From assembly GCF_902488755.1 (NCBI RefSeq), contig NZ_CABTXF010000015.1:1-27699 (forward strand): DNA of 27,699 nt. Reading direction: 5' to 3'. This DNA comes from an uncultured Murdochiella sp. Lineage in GTDB: Bacteria; Bacillota; Clostridia; Tissierellales; Peptoniphilaceae. The notes under the pieces were generated by a model. The model worked only from the letters and a program-made list of their open reading frames with translations. It did no database searches and had not been told where the DNA came from. Positions 8,736 to 16,866 of the stretch are shown here, in pieces; positions within the stretch are counted from its first letter, which is position 1, and each line of letters begins with the position of its first letter. Both the position numbers and the translations under genes were made by a program.

Positions 8736-9033
8736 CGCCGATTGCCTCCCCGTACGTGATGATCGTTTTATCCCCACGTGTTTGCGTATGAAGGATTCGA
8801 TATACTCTTCCGGAAATTTCGACATCCTCTTCGTTACGATACTCAAAAGTATAGATTTCGGCTCTTCCGGCGATTCGAAGCCCTTCTCGGCGAGCACGGA
8901 TAGAAGAATCCAGGCTTACTCCGTATGAGTTGGCATAGACTCTTCTTTTTTGTGCGATACGCTCGCCTTCGTCCGAAAAAGCGCCTGGCTTTGTCTCGTA
9001 TCGAAGAAGGTAAAGAATGAGGTTACTGCGCAT
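8725..9033 (-). CDS. Head closure / head-tail adaptor-like protein
   Basis: 102 residues. A basic beta-rich protein with the line VYANSYGVSLDSSIRAR and the ending HTQTRGDKTIITYGEA, the pattern of the small head-tail adaptors (SPP1 gp16-like) that sit between the connector and gp10-like gene. It would plug the portal-connector channel after packaging. Start ATG 9033 overlaps the connector gene by 11 bp. Function is inferred mainly from the conserved gene order. Confidence 0.68.
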   Translation of the reverse strand: MRSNLILYLLRYETKPGAFSDEGERIAQKRRVYANSYGVSLDSSIRARREGLRIAGRAEIYTFEYRNEEDVEISGRVYRILHTQTRGDKTIITYGEAIGDGN

Positions 9034-9298
9034 TTCTGTACTCCGCTGTGTTCATCATCTTGTGCTTTATTGACTCGTAGGCTTCGGAAAACCGCTCCGC
9101 TTCCGGATTATCAAAACCGAAGTTGGCTTTGCAGTAAATCATAACGGCAAGCTCAAAGAGCGGATCGCCCTCCAGCTTAATACCGGTTGAAAGCAGATCC
9201 GCCTTTGCCGCTGCGATGAGCGTTTGAACCTCTTCGTTGATGCCCTCGTCATCGGTGGAGAGTCGTAAAGCAGCTTTTGCTTTTTGAAGAAGATCCAT
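9023..9298 (-). CDS. Head-tail connector, gp6-like
   Basis: 91 residues, mostly helical, with the family pattern: an N-terminal helix beginning LLQKAKAALRLSTDDEGIN, a middle helix VQTLIAAAKADL, then LAVMIYCKANFGFDNPEAERF. This is the phage_connect / gp6-like DNA packaging connector that forms a ring below the portal. The ATG at 9298 overlaps the stop of the preceding 58-aa gene by one base (TAATG), indicating translational coupling. Confidence 0.87.
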   Translation of the reverse strand: MDLLQKAKAALRLSTDDEGINEEVQTLIAAAKADLLSTGIKLEGDPLFELAVMIYCKANFGFDNPEAERFSEAYESIKHKMMNTAEYRNAQ

Positions 9299-9474
9299 TA
9301 TGCCCTCTCTTTCAGCACCCCCGCTTTTCGTACTACGTCAAGACGCTTCTGGTCCACAGCATTCGCTGGATAGATCTCTCCAACGGAAAACTTTTTTTCC
9401 AGCTCGGTATCAAAAAAGGAGACGCACACCTCATACGATGCGCTCTCCTTCTTTACCGATTTCTTCTCGGCCAT
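9298..9474 (-). CDS. Small head-region protein, 58 aa
   Basis: The frame starts ATG 9474 (MAEKKSVKKESASYEVCVSF), one base beyond the stop of the capsid gene, and its TAA overlaps the next ATG by one base. Coding is supported by the tight packing on both sides. The Lys-rich start is followed by FFDTELEKKFSVGEIYPANAV and a C-terminal helix ending in LKERA. Small proteins of this form, with a sentence like K-FSVGEIYPA, are common between capsid and connector genes in Bacillota phages. Function is not known to me; a head-stabilising or fibre role has been suggested for some analogues. Confidence 0.75.
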   Translation of the reverse strand: MAEKKSVKKESASYEVCVSFFDTELEKKFSVGEIYPANAVDQKRLDVVRKAGVLKERA

Positions 9475-9475
9475 A

Positions 9476-11308
9476 TCACACCGCCTGCGTCAGGCTAAGT
9501 ACAGCGAAGGCCTTTTCATCCAGCACGTTGCCATCGGCGATCATATACGCCACATAGTCGGTTTTGCGCTCCTTCGCATGATCTTCGGTTGTCATCGACA
9601 TCTCTTCATTGACGTTAAAGAGATAGCCAACGCTCGGATTGCCGAAGAGAATTTCATCGTCCTTAAGCGACGCATCTTCTTTCACAACGAAACCGAGAGC
9701 ATTTCCCACACCATCGGCACCCGCCGTCGCTTCAAAGAACGGACGTCCGTTTGCATCCAAAACATTTGCCAGAACCGTCCAGATGGTTGTGGAGTTTGCA
9801 TAGAGTTTTGCACCCGGCTTATAGCTGGAATGCACTTTGGAAACGAGATTCAGCAACTCCGAGTAGGTCACAGTTCCGGTCTTTGCGACGTTTACTACTT
9901 GATCCTTTACCTTCTTTACGGCGGTAAGGATGCCCATCGGCTGATTCTTGCCGTCCCCTTGCGTAACCGCAGTGCCAAGAGCGATCGAGATGCGCTGCCC
10001 GATTTCACGGATGAGGAAGTTCTCAAAGTCATCCATGGCCATCGCGCGAAGTTTCCAAGAAATGGTGACGGCTTTTGACAGTTCGTGTCCTTTGAGCACG
10101 ACATCATCGAACGTGTTTTTCTCGTCCGCCGTCGGCGTTGCTTCCACGTACCAAGCGGCATCGCCCTCTTCGATTGCCTTGTGCTTTACCATGCGCAGTT
10201 CGCCCTTTACGTGCAGACGGTTAAGGTCTTCCAACACACCGTAGCCTTCCATCGCACGCGCCCAGATCTTATCCTGCGTTTCTCGCGGAATCACAATTGA
10301 GGTGTTGGTGGTGTCATGCGTGAAGGCATCGCTAAAGGCCTTGTTCTTCGACGCAATCAGCGACGCTTCTTCCTGATCCAGTTTCATGCCACGAACGGCG
10401 TTCATAAATGCTTCTTTGTACGTTTTCTTCATCATCGTGCCTCCCACTGTGTGCAATGCTTTCGGTTCTGCTTCGTTCTTAAATGTCAAACCGCTACGGT
10501 TGTTGACTTCATTAAATTGGACGTTCTCTTTTTCGACTTTTTCTGCGCCCCCTTCCTTCTTTTCGGGTGCTTTCTCTTCTACTTTGGCTTCGGATTCGGC
10601 TTTTTCAGCAGAATAATTCATCACAGCTTCGATGGATTCCGCTTTTTCCGGTTTGACTGCTTCGTCTTTGATAATCAGCTCTCCCTTTTCCAGATTCAGT
10701 TCCATTTTGTTTTTCATCTTCATCGCTTCCCTCGCTTTCTCAATGGTGTCCTGGCTAAGCATTTTAGGGCCTGCCACGAACTTCAATGTGTTCATATCAT
10801 CAAAAAGGATCTCATCCACAAAACCCTTTTCGAGCGCTTCCTGTGGTGTGAGCCACGTTTCATGATCCATAAGATCTAAGAGCTCCTCTTCACTAAGCTT
10901 CGTCTTTAGTCTGTAGGCATTGGCAAGCGTCTTATCATAGCCTGCAAGAACATCCGCCTCATGCTCAAAATCATGTTTATTCCCTTCTGAGTAGGAAGAA
11001 ACATTGTGGATCATGATCTGGCCTGTCGGCGTGATTCGAATGGTGTCCCCCGCCATAGCAATGATGGATGCCATGCTTGCTGCGATGCCGGTGATTGTCG
11101 TTGTGACCTTCCCCGGATAAGACTTTAAGGCTGTATAGATCTCACTTCCGGCGTATACATCTCCGCCATAGGAATTGATCTCTACTTCCACCTCTTCCTT
11201 CCCGGGCAGTAGAGCAACACTTTTGGGCGATGTATACGTAATGCCAAGCCACTCATATACGTCTGCAAGATCATCCGGGATGATGGTTCCTTGAATTTTT
11301 ATCTTCAT
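9476..11308 (-). CDS. Fusion of ClpP-type prohead protease and HK97 major capsid protein
   Basis: 610 residues in one uninterrupted frame. Residues 1-~190 are a ClpP/S14 prohead protease: INSYGGD (44-50), nucleophile Ser78 in IAASMAS, His101 in MIHN, and a likely acidic partner Glu150 in DHETWLT ahead of EALEKGFVDEI. Residues ~195-290 are a highly charged Lys/Glu linker that resembles the scaffold (delta) region cleaved off HK97 capsid protein. Residues ~292-610 are an HK97-fold major capsid protein (TPTADEKNTFDDVVLKGHEL, then GDGKNQPMGIL and a C-terminal DYVAYMIADGNV). Protease and capsid are normally separate neighbouring genes. A GGGAGG site in front of ATGATG at 10435-10430 suggests that capsid protein is also made alone. 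Confidence 0.92.
   Translation of the reverse strand: MKIKIQGTIIPDDLADVYEWLGITYTSPKSVALLPGKEEVEVEINSYGGDVYAGSEIYTALKSYPGKVTTTITGIAASMASIIAMAGDTIRITPTGQIMIHNVSSYSEGNKHDFEHEADVLAGYDKTLANAYRLKTKLSEEELLDLMDHETWLTPQEALEKGFVDEILFDDMNTLKFVAGPKMLSQDTIEKAREAMKMKNKMELNLEKGELIIKDEAVKPEKAESIEAVMNYSAEKAESEAKVEEKAPEKKEGGAEKVEKENVQFNEVNNRSGLTFKNEAEPKALHTVGGTMMKKTYKEAFMNAVRGMKLDQEEASLIASKNKAFSDAFTHDTTNTSIVIPRETQDKIWARAMEGYGVLEDLNRLHVKGELRMVKHKAIEEGDAAWYVEATPTADEKNTFDDVVLKGHELSKAVTISWKLRAMAMDDFENFLIREIGQRISIALGTAVTQGDGKNQPMGILTAVKKVKDQVVNVAKTGTVTYSELLNLVSKVHSSYKPGAKLYANSTTIWTVLANVLDANGRPFFEATAGADGVGNALGFVVKEDASLKDDEILFGNPSVGYLFNVNEEMSMTTEDHAKERKTDYVAYMIADGNVLDEKAFAVLSLTQAV
10430..10445 (-). promoter_or_regulatory. 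Internal ribosome-binding site and start for capsid protein
   Basis: Inside the fusion gene the minus strand reads GGGAGGCACGATGATG. The Shine-Dalgarno core at 10445-10440 is 4 nt from the first ATG and 7 nt from the second (10432). Starting at 10432 would yield a 318-residue protein beginning MKKTYKEAFMNA, about the size of a mature HK97-type capsid subunit. Internal initiation is an inference from spacing. Confidence 0.5.
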
Positions 11309-11321
11309 CTATACCTCGTTT

Positions 11322-12482
11322 CTATTCATTCGTTGGGCGTGTATCGAGTCGGCGTACAAACGCATCTCCGCCATCGTATGGCTCATAGCCGAACACTTCA
11401 CGGACCTCGTTAGGTGTCATAATGCCGCGATCCACCATTTGCGTAAGCTGCAATTTTGTATTCATGCTCGCAAAGGTAAGATTGGCGGACGTGAAGAGAA
11501 TTCGATTTCCATAGCCTCGTTCTTTTCGGGAAAAAAGTTTGCGCGTAAACTCATTAGAAAACTGAACAAGTTCAGGCTCGATACAGCTTTCAAAATATGA
11601 AATCCACTCATCCTCTGTGAAAGAAGAGTTGACGATTTTTTCATTCGTATTGAAAAAGGCGTAGACGCGCTTGATAATTCCCGACGATTGCGCCGCATTT
11701 GGAACATAGGCTTCACGGCTATTGACCTGCGAGATATCGGCATCCGCGCCGACCGCCGCAACGCCACCTGTTTTAGATTCTGTTGCGGTATAAATCTTTG
11801 CGAATTGCTTTGCCCGACCCTCAAGATCCTCCGGACGGTACGCATTCTTATAGTGCAAGAGCCAACGGATGAGCCCAGAGTTCTTAATGGCGTTGACCAT
11901 CCCCTCATCGCTCGTTGCAACAACGTCCATAAGCTGCGCAAGGGCTGCTCCTGGCGGTTCGCCAAGAAACACATTCGTTCCGTAGTCTTTTCGCAAGTGG
12001 ATAACATTTGCGTACTTCGCAATCCAAGGTCTCCCGTCGTGCATCGTGAATTTCAGATACAGCTCACCGGATGCATCGCTTGTCATCTCAAAGCTACTGC
12101 AGTCAATCGGGTAGATTGCCGTCGGTACGCCATCCCCGCGTTCAATATAGGCAAAGGCGTTGTTGTTTAGCTCCAGCTGCACCGTAAGCTTTTCTTGCAG
12201 CATTTGCCCGGTCATATAGGCGTTTGGCTCTTCCAGCAAAAAGCGCATCGCCGCACGCTGGTTTACTTTCATCTTCCCGGTTGTCTGGTCTTTTTCGATG
12301 TGCTTCGCCAAAGCCTTTCCAATAGCGCGTGCTTTTGGACGAATCGCCGCACGTATGACATCCGACTCATAGATCTTCCCACGAAAGCCGAAGAAATTCC
12401 CTTGCCGCTGCGTTATCATTTCGAATTTTGTTTTCGTCGGGCTTCGTGAAAAAGCACTCCGTAAACGATTAAAAATGTCCAT
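11322..12482 (-). CDS. Portal protein, HK97 family
   Basis: 386 residues, the usual length for HK97-type portals. Family features: N-terminal SDVIRAAIRPKARAIGKALAKH, the segment LLEEPNAYMTGQMLQEKL followed by NNNAFAYIERG, the VIHLRKDYG line (residues ~165-172), and a C-terminal long helix ending in the KLQLTQMVDRGIMTPNEVRE stretch and GYEPYDGGD. It forms the dodecameric DNA gate at one capsid vertex and docks the terminase. It lies between large terminase (2 bp away) and the protease-capsid gene. Confidence 0.95.
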   Translation of the reverse strand: MDIFNRLRSAFSRSPTKTKFEMITQRQGNFFGFRGKIYESDVIRAAIRPKARAIGKALAKHIEKDQTTGKMKVNQRAAMRFLLEEPNAYMTGQMLQEKLTVQLELNNNAFAYIERGDGVPTAIYPIDCSSFEMTSDASGELYLKFTMHDGRPWIAKYANVIHLRKDYGTNVFLGEPPGAALAQLMDVVATSDEGMVNAIKNSGLIRWLLHYKNAYRPEDLEGRAKQFAKIYTATESKTGGVAAVGADADISQVNSREAYVPNAAQSSGIIKRVYAFFNTNEKIVNSSFTEDEWISYFESCIEPELVQFSNEFTRKLFSRKERGYGNRILFTSANLTFASMNTKLQLTQMVDRGIMTPNEVREVFGYEPYDGGDAFVRRLDTRPTNE

Positions 12483-12483
12483 A

Positions 12484-14157
12484 TTATCCCCCTATGAGAT
12501 TGGCGTACTCTTCTAAATGCCGATCACGCACCACATACGCATCAAGAAGTGCTGCGAAACCATCAATCCGTCGATTCTGGCTAACCGCCTTAACTGGCTG
12601 AATATTTCCGTTCTTATCCTTCTCAATGGCAACATTGGTCATGCACCACTTAAGAATCGGGTTGTTGTTGTAGATGATCTTGTGCGCTGCAAGATCGGCT
12701 CCCAGCGCATACATCGGCGCAGATAACGTCTGCTTGCCCTGCCGAACCGGTTCCAAACAGTACTCTCCATAACGGCTCCTCAGATCTTCCACAAAGTACT
12801 GTGCGCTCCATGCGTCATAGCCAAACCAAGAGACGAAAATGTCGTAGGTGTTCCGTAGTTCTTCAAACCAACTCACGATATCTTTGTAGTTGATGATGTT
12901 CCCTTCGCAAATGCGCATCCATCCCTGGTCAATCCACTTATCATAGGGAACCCGATCCTCTCGCACTCGTCGTTCCACCAAGTCCGCCGGCATCCAGAAC
13001 ATCGAATGCACATAAAGGTTTGGATCCCCAGAGGTCTGGAAGAGGATACATGCGGAGGTGAGATCGGTCGTTCTTGAAAGATCAACGCCGGCAATGGCAT
13101 AGCGCGGTTTCATTTTCATCAGGTCAAAGGTTCTTCGATCGTCGATATCTTCAAACGATAGCCAAGCTTCACCGCTCGTTTCCGGTATGTTAAACTCCTT
13201 GGTCAGTAGGTTCTTGACTTGTGAAGGATTGTGTTTTGCGCGCTCGACTTTTTCCGATAGCGCCTGAATGCTTTTTGACACGCCAAGATTCGGATTCGCT
13301 TTTATCCATGCCTTTGCATCGGTCCACTCACTTCTTTCATCCAACTCGTAGACGAAGGGAAGCGTGCGCAGGTCTTTATAACCTTCCGGATCTTTGTAGC
13401 CGTTTAGTATCCGCTCCATTTCTTCATAGATTTCATCGTAGATATCCTCCCGAACCACTCCGGCGGTTGAAGTCATGAAAATCATGGGTTGGTCACGTGC
13501 CGTTATGCCGTCTGCCATGATGTTGTAAAGCTGCCGGCCGTTTTTCCACTGGTGAAACTCGTCCATGAAAACGCCGTGGATATTGAGACCGTCCAGCCTG
13601 TCGGTGTTGGAAGCAAGCGGCTTGAAAATGCCGTCCATCTGATCAAACGCAATCTCGCTAATCGTTGAGCGGGTGCGCTTGCGAATCGCTGGCGCTTTGT
13701 TTCGCATCCGCTTTGCTTCCGTCCACACAATCTTTGCCTGATCTCTTGTCGTGGCTACCGAGTAGATCTGTGGACCTGCTTCCCCATCTGCCATGAGAAG
13801 ATAAAGTCCTACGCCGGAAGCGATGAAGGACTTCCCGTTCTTCTTAGCGACAATGAGCACCACGCGCTGGTACTGACGAAACCCGTCGCTATCCACAAAG
13901 CCAAATGCCGCTTGCAGGAGCGCTTTTTCCCAGAGCTCAAGCTCGATAAGCTTTCCGCCCCACCGACCTTGTGAGTGGCGTAAATAGCGCTCAAAAAAAG
14001 CGAGGATGTGACTCCCTCGCTTCTCATCAAAGAAAAACCCGTCCTCTTCATTTTTCATCTTCCAGCGCAGATGCTCCAGCACACGCTGTATTTTCTTTCC
14101 CACAACAATCTTTCCCGATTTAACGGCATCTGCGTACTCCAGAACATAGTTTGCCAC
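12484..14157 (-). CDS. terL: Terminase large subunit
   Basis: 557 residues, Terminase_1 type. The ATPase half has the Walker A-like IVAKKNGKSF (residues ~103-112), Walker B GVFMDEFH (~195-202) and the coupling motif MTSTAG (~229-234). The nuclease half has acidic residues in IAGVDLSRTTD (~352-362), in FGYDAWSA, and in FAALLDAYVV near the end. It translocates DNA into the prohead using ATP and cuts genome units. The start sits 2 bp after the small-subunit stop. Confidence 0.96.
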   Translation of the reverse strand: MANYVLEYADAVKSGKIVVGKKIQRVLEHLRWKMKNEEDGFFFDEKRGSHILAFFERYLRHSQGRWGGKLIELELWEKALLQAAFGFVDSDGFRQYQRVVLIVAKKNGKSFIASGVGLYLLMADGEAGPQIYSVATTRDQAKIVWTEAKRMRNKAPAIRKRTRSTISEIAFDQMDGIFKPLASNTDRLDGLNIHGVFMDEFHQWKNGRQLYNIMADGITARDQPMIFMTSTAGVVREDIYDEIYEEMERILNGYKDPEGYKDLRTLPFVYELDERSEWTDAKAWIKANPNLGVSKSIQALSEKVERAKHNPSQVKNLLTKEFNIPETSGEAWLSFEDIDDRRTFDLMKMKPRYAIAGVDLSRTTDLTSACILFQTSGDPNLYVHSMFWMPADLVERRVREDRVPYDKWIDQGWMRICEGNIINYKDIVSWFEELRNTYDIFVSWFGYDAWSAQYFVEDLRSRYGEYCLEPVRQGKQTLSAPMYALGADLAAHKIIYNNNPILKWCMTNVAIEKDKNGNIQPVKAVSQNRRIDGFAALLDAYVVRDRHLEEYANLIGG

Positions 14158-14159
14158 GG

Positions 14160-14513
14160 CTAAAGCCCCGCAAACGATTCAAAGCCATCGTCCTTGCCGA
14201 TAAGATCATCCTTTGGAAGCTTCTCGTCCAGCTGCTTGATGATGTTTTGGTAGTTTCTCACCATCTGTGCATGTTGGCGAACAACCGGACGCTCTCTTTC
14301 GTAGGGATCCGTCTTCTCGGATTGTGAGAAAAGCTCCACACGGCCACCAGCAAGAATGTCATCTCGCATATCTTCAAGCTCAATTCGCATAAAGGCCGCT
14401 TGATCAATGAGCCCATCCACAATCGCCAGGCTATCTGCCGGCAGATTTTTATAGCGTTCTCGTAATCGTTCGTTTTCACGGCTAATTCGTGTAGTTTTCT
14501 TTACCTTCCGCAT
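14160..14513 (-). CDS. terS: Terminase small subunit
   Basis: 117 residues. An Arg-rich N terminus is followed by LPADSLAIVDGLIDQAAFMR, a helix pair around LEDMRDDI, and a C-terminal helix RNYQNIIKQLDEKLPKD with an acidic tail. This layout is that of small terminase subunits placed directly before large terminase in Clostridia phages. It recognises the packaging site on phage DNA. The start ATG 14513 has an AAAGGAGG site. The likely cos interval is directly upstream. Confidence 0.8.
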   Translation of the reverse strand: MRKVKKTTRISRENERLRERYKNLPADSLAIVDGLIDQAAFMRIELEDMRDDILAGGRVELFSQSEKTDPYERERPVVRQHAQMVRNYQNIIKQLDEKLPKDDLIGKDDGFESFAGL

Positions 14514-14621
14514 CCTTTGTCCTCCTTTCTACACATAGGGGGGTCTCGCGCGATACCGCGCTAAAAATTAAAGTCCACCTCTCGGTCCTCCAGACCGCAT
14601 GGTTGAGCCGTTTTTAGGGGG
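14514..14621 (-). other. Candidate cos / packaging site interval
   Basis: A non-coding 108-bp gap lies between HNH nuclease and small terminase. It holds a 5-bp stem hairpin (GCGCG at 14548-14552, CGCGC at 14557-14561), a second small stem (GGTC/GACC) and two C-rich runs read on the minus strand (CCCCCTA form) near either end. HNH proteins beside terminase genes are known partners of cos-type packaging, so this interval is the best place for cos. The cut position is not determinable by eye. Confidence 0.4.
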
Positions 14622-14927
14622 CTATCTGGAAATTAAATTCCCTTCCTCGTCGAACATACAGTCCTCTCTTGTTGATGCCCCCGCGTGGTGCTCCTCGTTG
14701 TGACAGTCCTGGCAAAGATACTCAAGGTTCTCAAAGTTAAGACTGACCATAGGGTCGTTGATGTTCTCCTGTGTCAGGTAGCAGGTGTGATGTACGATCT
14801 TCCCCGGCTTAAGTCTTCCTTTCGCACGGCAGCGCTCACATAACCCGTGCACGCTTGCAATGTATGCAGCCCTGCACGCTTCCCATGCTTTGGATTTGTA
14901 GAAGGTCTTCGCCCATGCACGTGCCAT
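14622..14927 (-). CDS. HNH endonuclease (packaging-associated)
   Basis: 101 residues with a clear HNH/zinc fold: CERC at residues 30-33, the catalytic-strand VHHTCYL with His46-His47, an Asn-containing FENLEYLC helix entry, CQDCHNEEHH with Cys72, Cys75 and closing His residues. In HK97-type phages an HNH protein adjacent to terminase stimulates specific cos cleavage. The position next to the terminase small subunit supports that role over a homing endonuclease. GAGGAGCGT precedes ATG 14927. Confidence 0.92.
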   Translation of the reverse strand: MARAWAKTFYKSKAWEACRAAYIASVHGLCERCRAKGRLKPGKIVHHTCYLTQENINDPMVSLNFENLEYLCQDCHNEEHHAGASTREDCMFDEEGNLISR

Positions 14928-14950
14928 ACGCTCCTCCGCCGAATATGAAA

Positions 14951-14980
14951 AGAGACCGACACCCCACCGTGCCGATCTCT
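14951..14980 (-). terminator. Intrinsic terminator upstream of packaging/late genes
   Basis: On the minus strand a 12-bp stem (AGAGATCGGCAC with GTGTCGGTCTCT, two G-U pairs) has a 6-nt loop and is followed by TTTTC. It separates the regulator gene 15032-15457 from the HNH and late genes, so it probably stops early transcription before the late block. Confidence 0.65.
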
Positions 14981-15031
14981 ATTTCTCTGCCTATAGAATA
15001 GCACGGATCGAATGGGCAAAATGGGCATTTT

Positions 15032-15457
15032 TTATTCCAGCCCATTTCTGCGAAGAACTTCATAATACGTTCGCGTTACGGTTCGCCTAGAATATCGCAT
15101 GGTGTACGCAATCTCCTCAAACGTCATACACTCCTTGCACCGAAGCTCGACAATTTCCTGCACTCGTGGATCCTCAAGAGACGCGATGAATCGGTCTATC
15201 TCTTCCAGTAGCTCCATCAGATACCGTCGTCGATCCAAGAGTCTCTGTCGGTAACGGTTCTTCTTATCCATGTAAGAGGCGAGTATTGAATCAATGCCAT
15301 GCGGAAAGTTGGAATGCGCCGGATTAAGAGATAGCGAAAGCGCCTGCACATCGCAAGGCGGATCTTCTTCCAGCTCCTTTAGCTCCGCCTCATCACGTGC
15401 AATCCGCCGCCTTATGGCGTGAACAGATTCTAACTGCTTTCTTGTGAGCATTCTCAC
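15032..15457 (-). CDS. Late-gene regulator, DUF1492/ArpU-type sigma-like protein
   Basis: 141 residues. The C-terminal ~60 residues form a sigma-70 region-4-like helix-turn-helix: VQEIVELRCKECMTFEEIAYTMRYSRRTVTRTYYEVL, with the recognition helix at SRRTVTRTYYEVL. The N-terminal part is charged coiled coil (RRRIARDEAELKELEEDPP) as in DUF1492 / ArpU / RinA-type phage regulators that switch on late operons. Location just before the terminase block and its terminator agrees. Direct DNA binding is inferred from the family. Confidence 0.82.
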   Translation of the reverse strand: MRMLTRKQLESVHAIRRRIARDEAELKELEEDPPCDVQALSLSLNPAHSNFPHGIDSILASYMDKKNRYRQRLLDRRRYLMELLEEIDRFIASLEDPRVQEIVELRCKECMTFEEIAYTMRYSRRTVTRTYYEVLRRNGLE

Positions 15458-15490
15458 CTCCCATCTCGCCTATGTACGCCGATCGAATCA

Positions 15491-15859
15491 TCACTGCATG
15501 AGCCTATCCTCGGTGAAGACAGACTCGCCTAAGCGGAAAAATTGAAAAATAGGCATCTCTTTCTTTTTCGCCAGGTCAATCTCTCTTTTCATGCCGCTGG
15601 TGATTACATCGGACAAGACGAAAAGAGTATCGCATCTTTCTACCACTTCAAGGCACATCGACATCGCCTCTTCCCGATCTGTCACGTCGTCCAGATAGGG
15701 AAAAAGAAGATGCGGAATGATGGGCAGAAAGCCTTTCTCGTGCGCCATTTTGCCAAAATCGATCGCGACCTTTTTATTTTTCTCCACATCTCCTGCGTAT
15801 GGTGCGCAGATGTATGCCGCAGGTTTTCTTTTCTCTTTTTGCTCAAAAAATACAGTCAT
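15491..15859 (-). CDS. DUF4406-like protein (nucleoside 2-deoxyribosyltransferase fold)
   Basis: 122 residues with the DUF4406 / nucleoside deoxyribosyltransferase-like pattern: AYICAPYAGDVEKN (residues ~14-27), PIIPHLLFPYLDD (~46-58), a REEAMSMCLEVVERCDTLFVLSD strand-helix, and SGMKREIDLA (~92-101). Related proteins may remodel nucleosides or nucleotide sugars, but many phage members are uncharacterised. Its start overlaps the methyltransferase stop (ATGA), placing it in the same operon as DNA-modifying genes. Confidence 0.8.
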   Translation of the reverse strand: MTVFFEQKEKRKPAAYICAPYAGDVEKNKKVAIDFGKMAHEKGFLPIIPHLLFPYLDDVTDREEAMSMCLEVVERCDTLFVLSDVITSGMKREIDLAKKKEMPIFQFFRLGESVFTEDRLMQ

Positions 15860-16866
15860 TTCTTCTCCTGTGCGTTTTCACTAAGATCCAGTTTCCCTGT
15901 CATCAAAAGCGGAATAAGCGCGTCTCTAAGCTCCGCCAAATACTGGCTTTCAGAATTATTTAAGTACATCAAATGTGACATCCACATCGGCAAAAGAACG
16001 CGGAGCATCTCCGATAACAACTCCGGATCATTGTTTTCAAATTTAAGCTCATTCTTCTTTTTTGAAAAAGTAATCCAATTTTCTTTTATCAGTGTCTCTC
16101 CTGTTGTCTTTTTAATTGCTTTTCTTAACTCGTCCTCGCCGTTCTCTAACTTTTCCTTTTCCTCTTTCAAAAAGTAGATTCCCAGTTCCTTCGCCAAGGT
16201 TTCATTCACGGTTATCTTCAATACGTTACGATGCCTGCGAATACGGTTCAAATCTTGCACGATATCTTTTAACGAACGGTAATTACATCCTGCACTGTAT
16301 TCTTCATCAATAAAAATTCTCGGTTGCAATGAGAAATTCTTATCCTTTACTTCGTCAAGCGTTACCCACTTGCAAGTTCCCGGATATTCCGCACCGTTTA
16401 AGCATTCCAGTATTTTATCTATAGCCGACTCTTTTATCACATTGATTGTTTTTTTATATACTCTGTTTGTGTGTGCTGCAGACCCATATTGCCCTTTTTG
16501 CTTTCGCGTGTCTTCGCTTGTCAGTTTTGAAGCATCGATAAAACAGATTTTGTCTTTTTTGTCATGGCTTAAAAGTAGCAACGAAACGGGAATATCAGTA
16601 GATTCAAACATTTTCTCCGGAAAAGAAATCACCGCCTCCACGCATCTGCTTTCGATTATTCCTTTTCGTATTTCACCCTCTGTTCCCCCAACCGTCAGTG
16701 CAGCGTTCGGAAGTAAGAACACAGCCCGGTTCTTTGAAAGTCCAAAGCCACGTAGGATAAACGCATAATTCGCATTTTGTTTCGGAACAACATAATCGCC
16801 CATTTTTATAGTGTCGTTCCCATCCCACGTCATGTTATATGGTGGATTCGATAATAGACTGGTCAA
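15856..16866 (-). CDS. N6-adenine DNA methyltransferase, C-terminal half (catalytic NPPY)
   Basis: 336 residues starting at TTG 16866 (MTSLLSNPPYNM), preceded by GGAGGTG 8 nt away. NPPY, the catalytic motif IV of adenine-N6 methyltransferases, is at residues 7-10. Then come type I HsdM-like features: AFILRGFGLSKNRAVFLLPNAAL, FPEKMFESTDIPVSLLLLS, and a C-terminal helical part for target recognition or partner contact (KWVTLDEVKDKNFSLQPR). The SAM-binding motif is absent and lies in the neighbouring upstream protein. The 32-bp overlap with that gene and the ribosome-binding site favour two cooperating polypeptides; a frameshift mutation is the alternative. Base composition looks more A/T-rich than in the head genes. 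Confidence 0.85.
   Translation of the reverse strand: MTSLLSNPPYNMTWDGNDTIKMGDYVVPKQNANYAFILRGFGLSKNRAVFLLPNAALTVGGTEGEIRKGIIESRCVEAVISFPEKMFESTDIPVSLLLLSHDKKDKICFIDASKLTSEDTRKQKGQYGSAAHTNRVYKKTINVIKESAIDKILECLNGAEYPGTCKWVTLDEVKDKNFSLQPRIFIDEEYSAGCNYRSLKDIVQDLNRIRRHRNVLKITVNETLAKELGIYFLKEEKEKLENGEDELRKAIKKTTGETLIKENWITFSKKKNELKFENNDPELLSEMLRVLLPMWMSHLMYLNNSESQYLAELRDALIPLLMTGKLDLSENAQEKK

Noticed and set aside
10316..10879. Plus-strand open frame of 187 codons, Phe-rich
   Set aside because: It mirrors the Lys/Glu-rich linker of the protease-capsid gene (GAA/AAA read backwards as TTC/TTT); no start signal and no sensible protein.
14622..14927. HNH gene as a homing endonuclease in an intron
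   Set aside because: It stands as a free gene at the conserved place next to terminase, and flanking genes are intact, so a packaging role is more likely.
15542..16177. Plus-strand open frame of 211 codons
   Set aside because: Antisense to the DUF4406 and methyltransferase genes, which have clear motifs; Ser/Phe-rich composition is a shadow.
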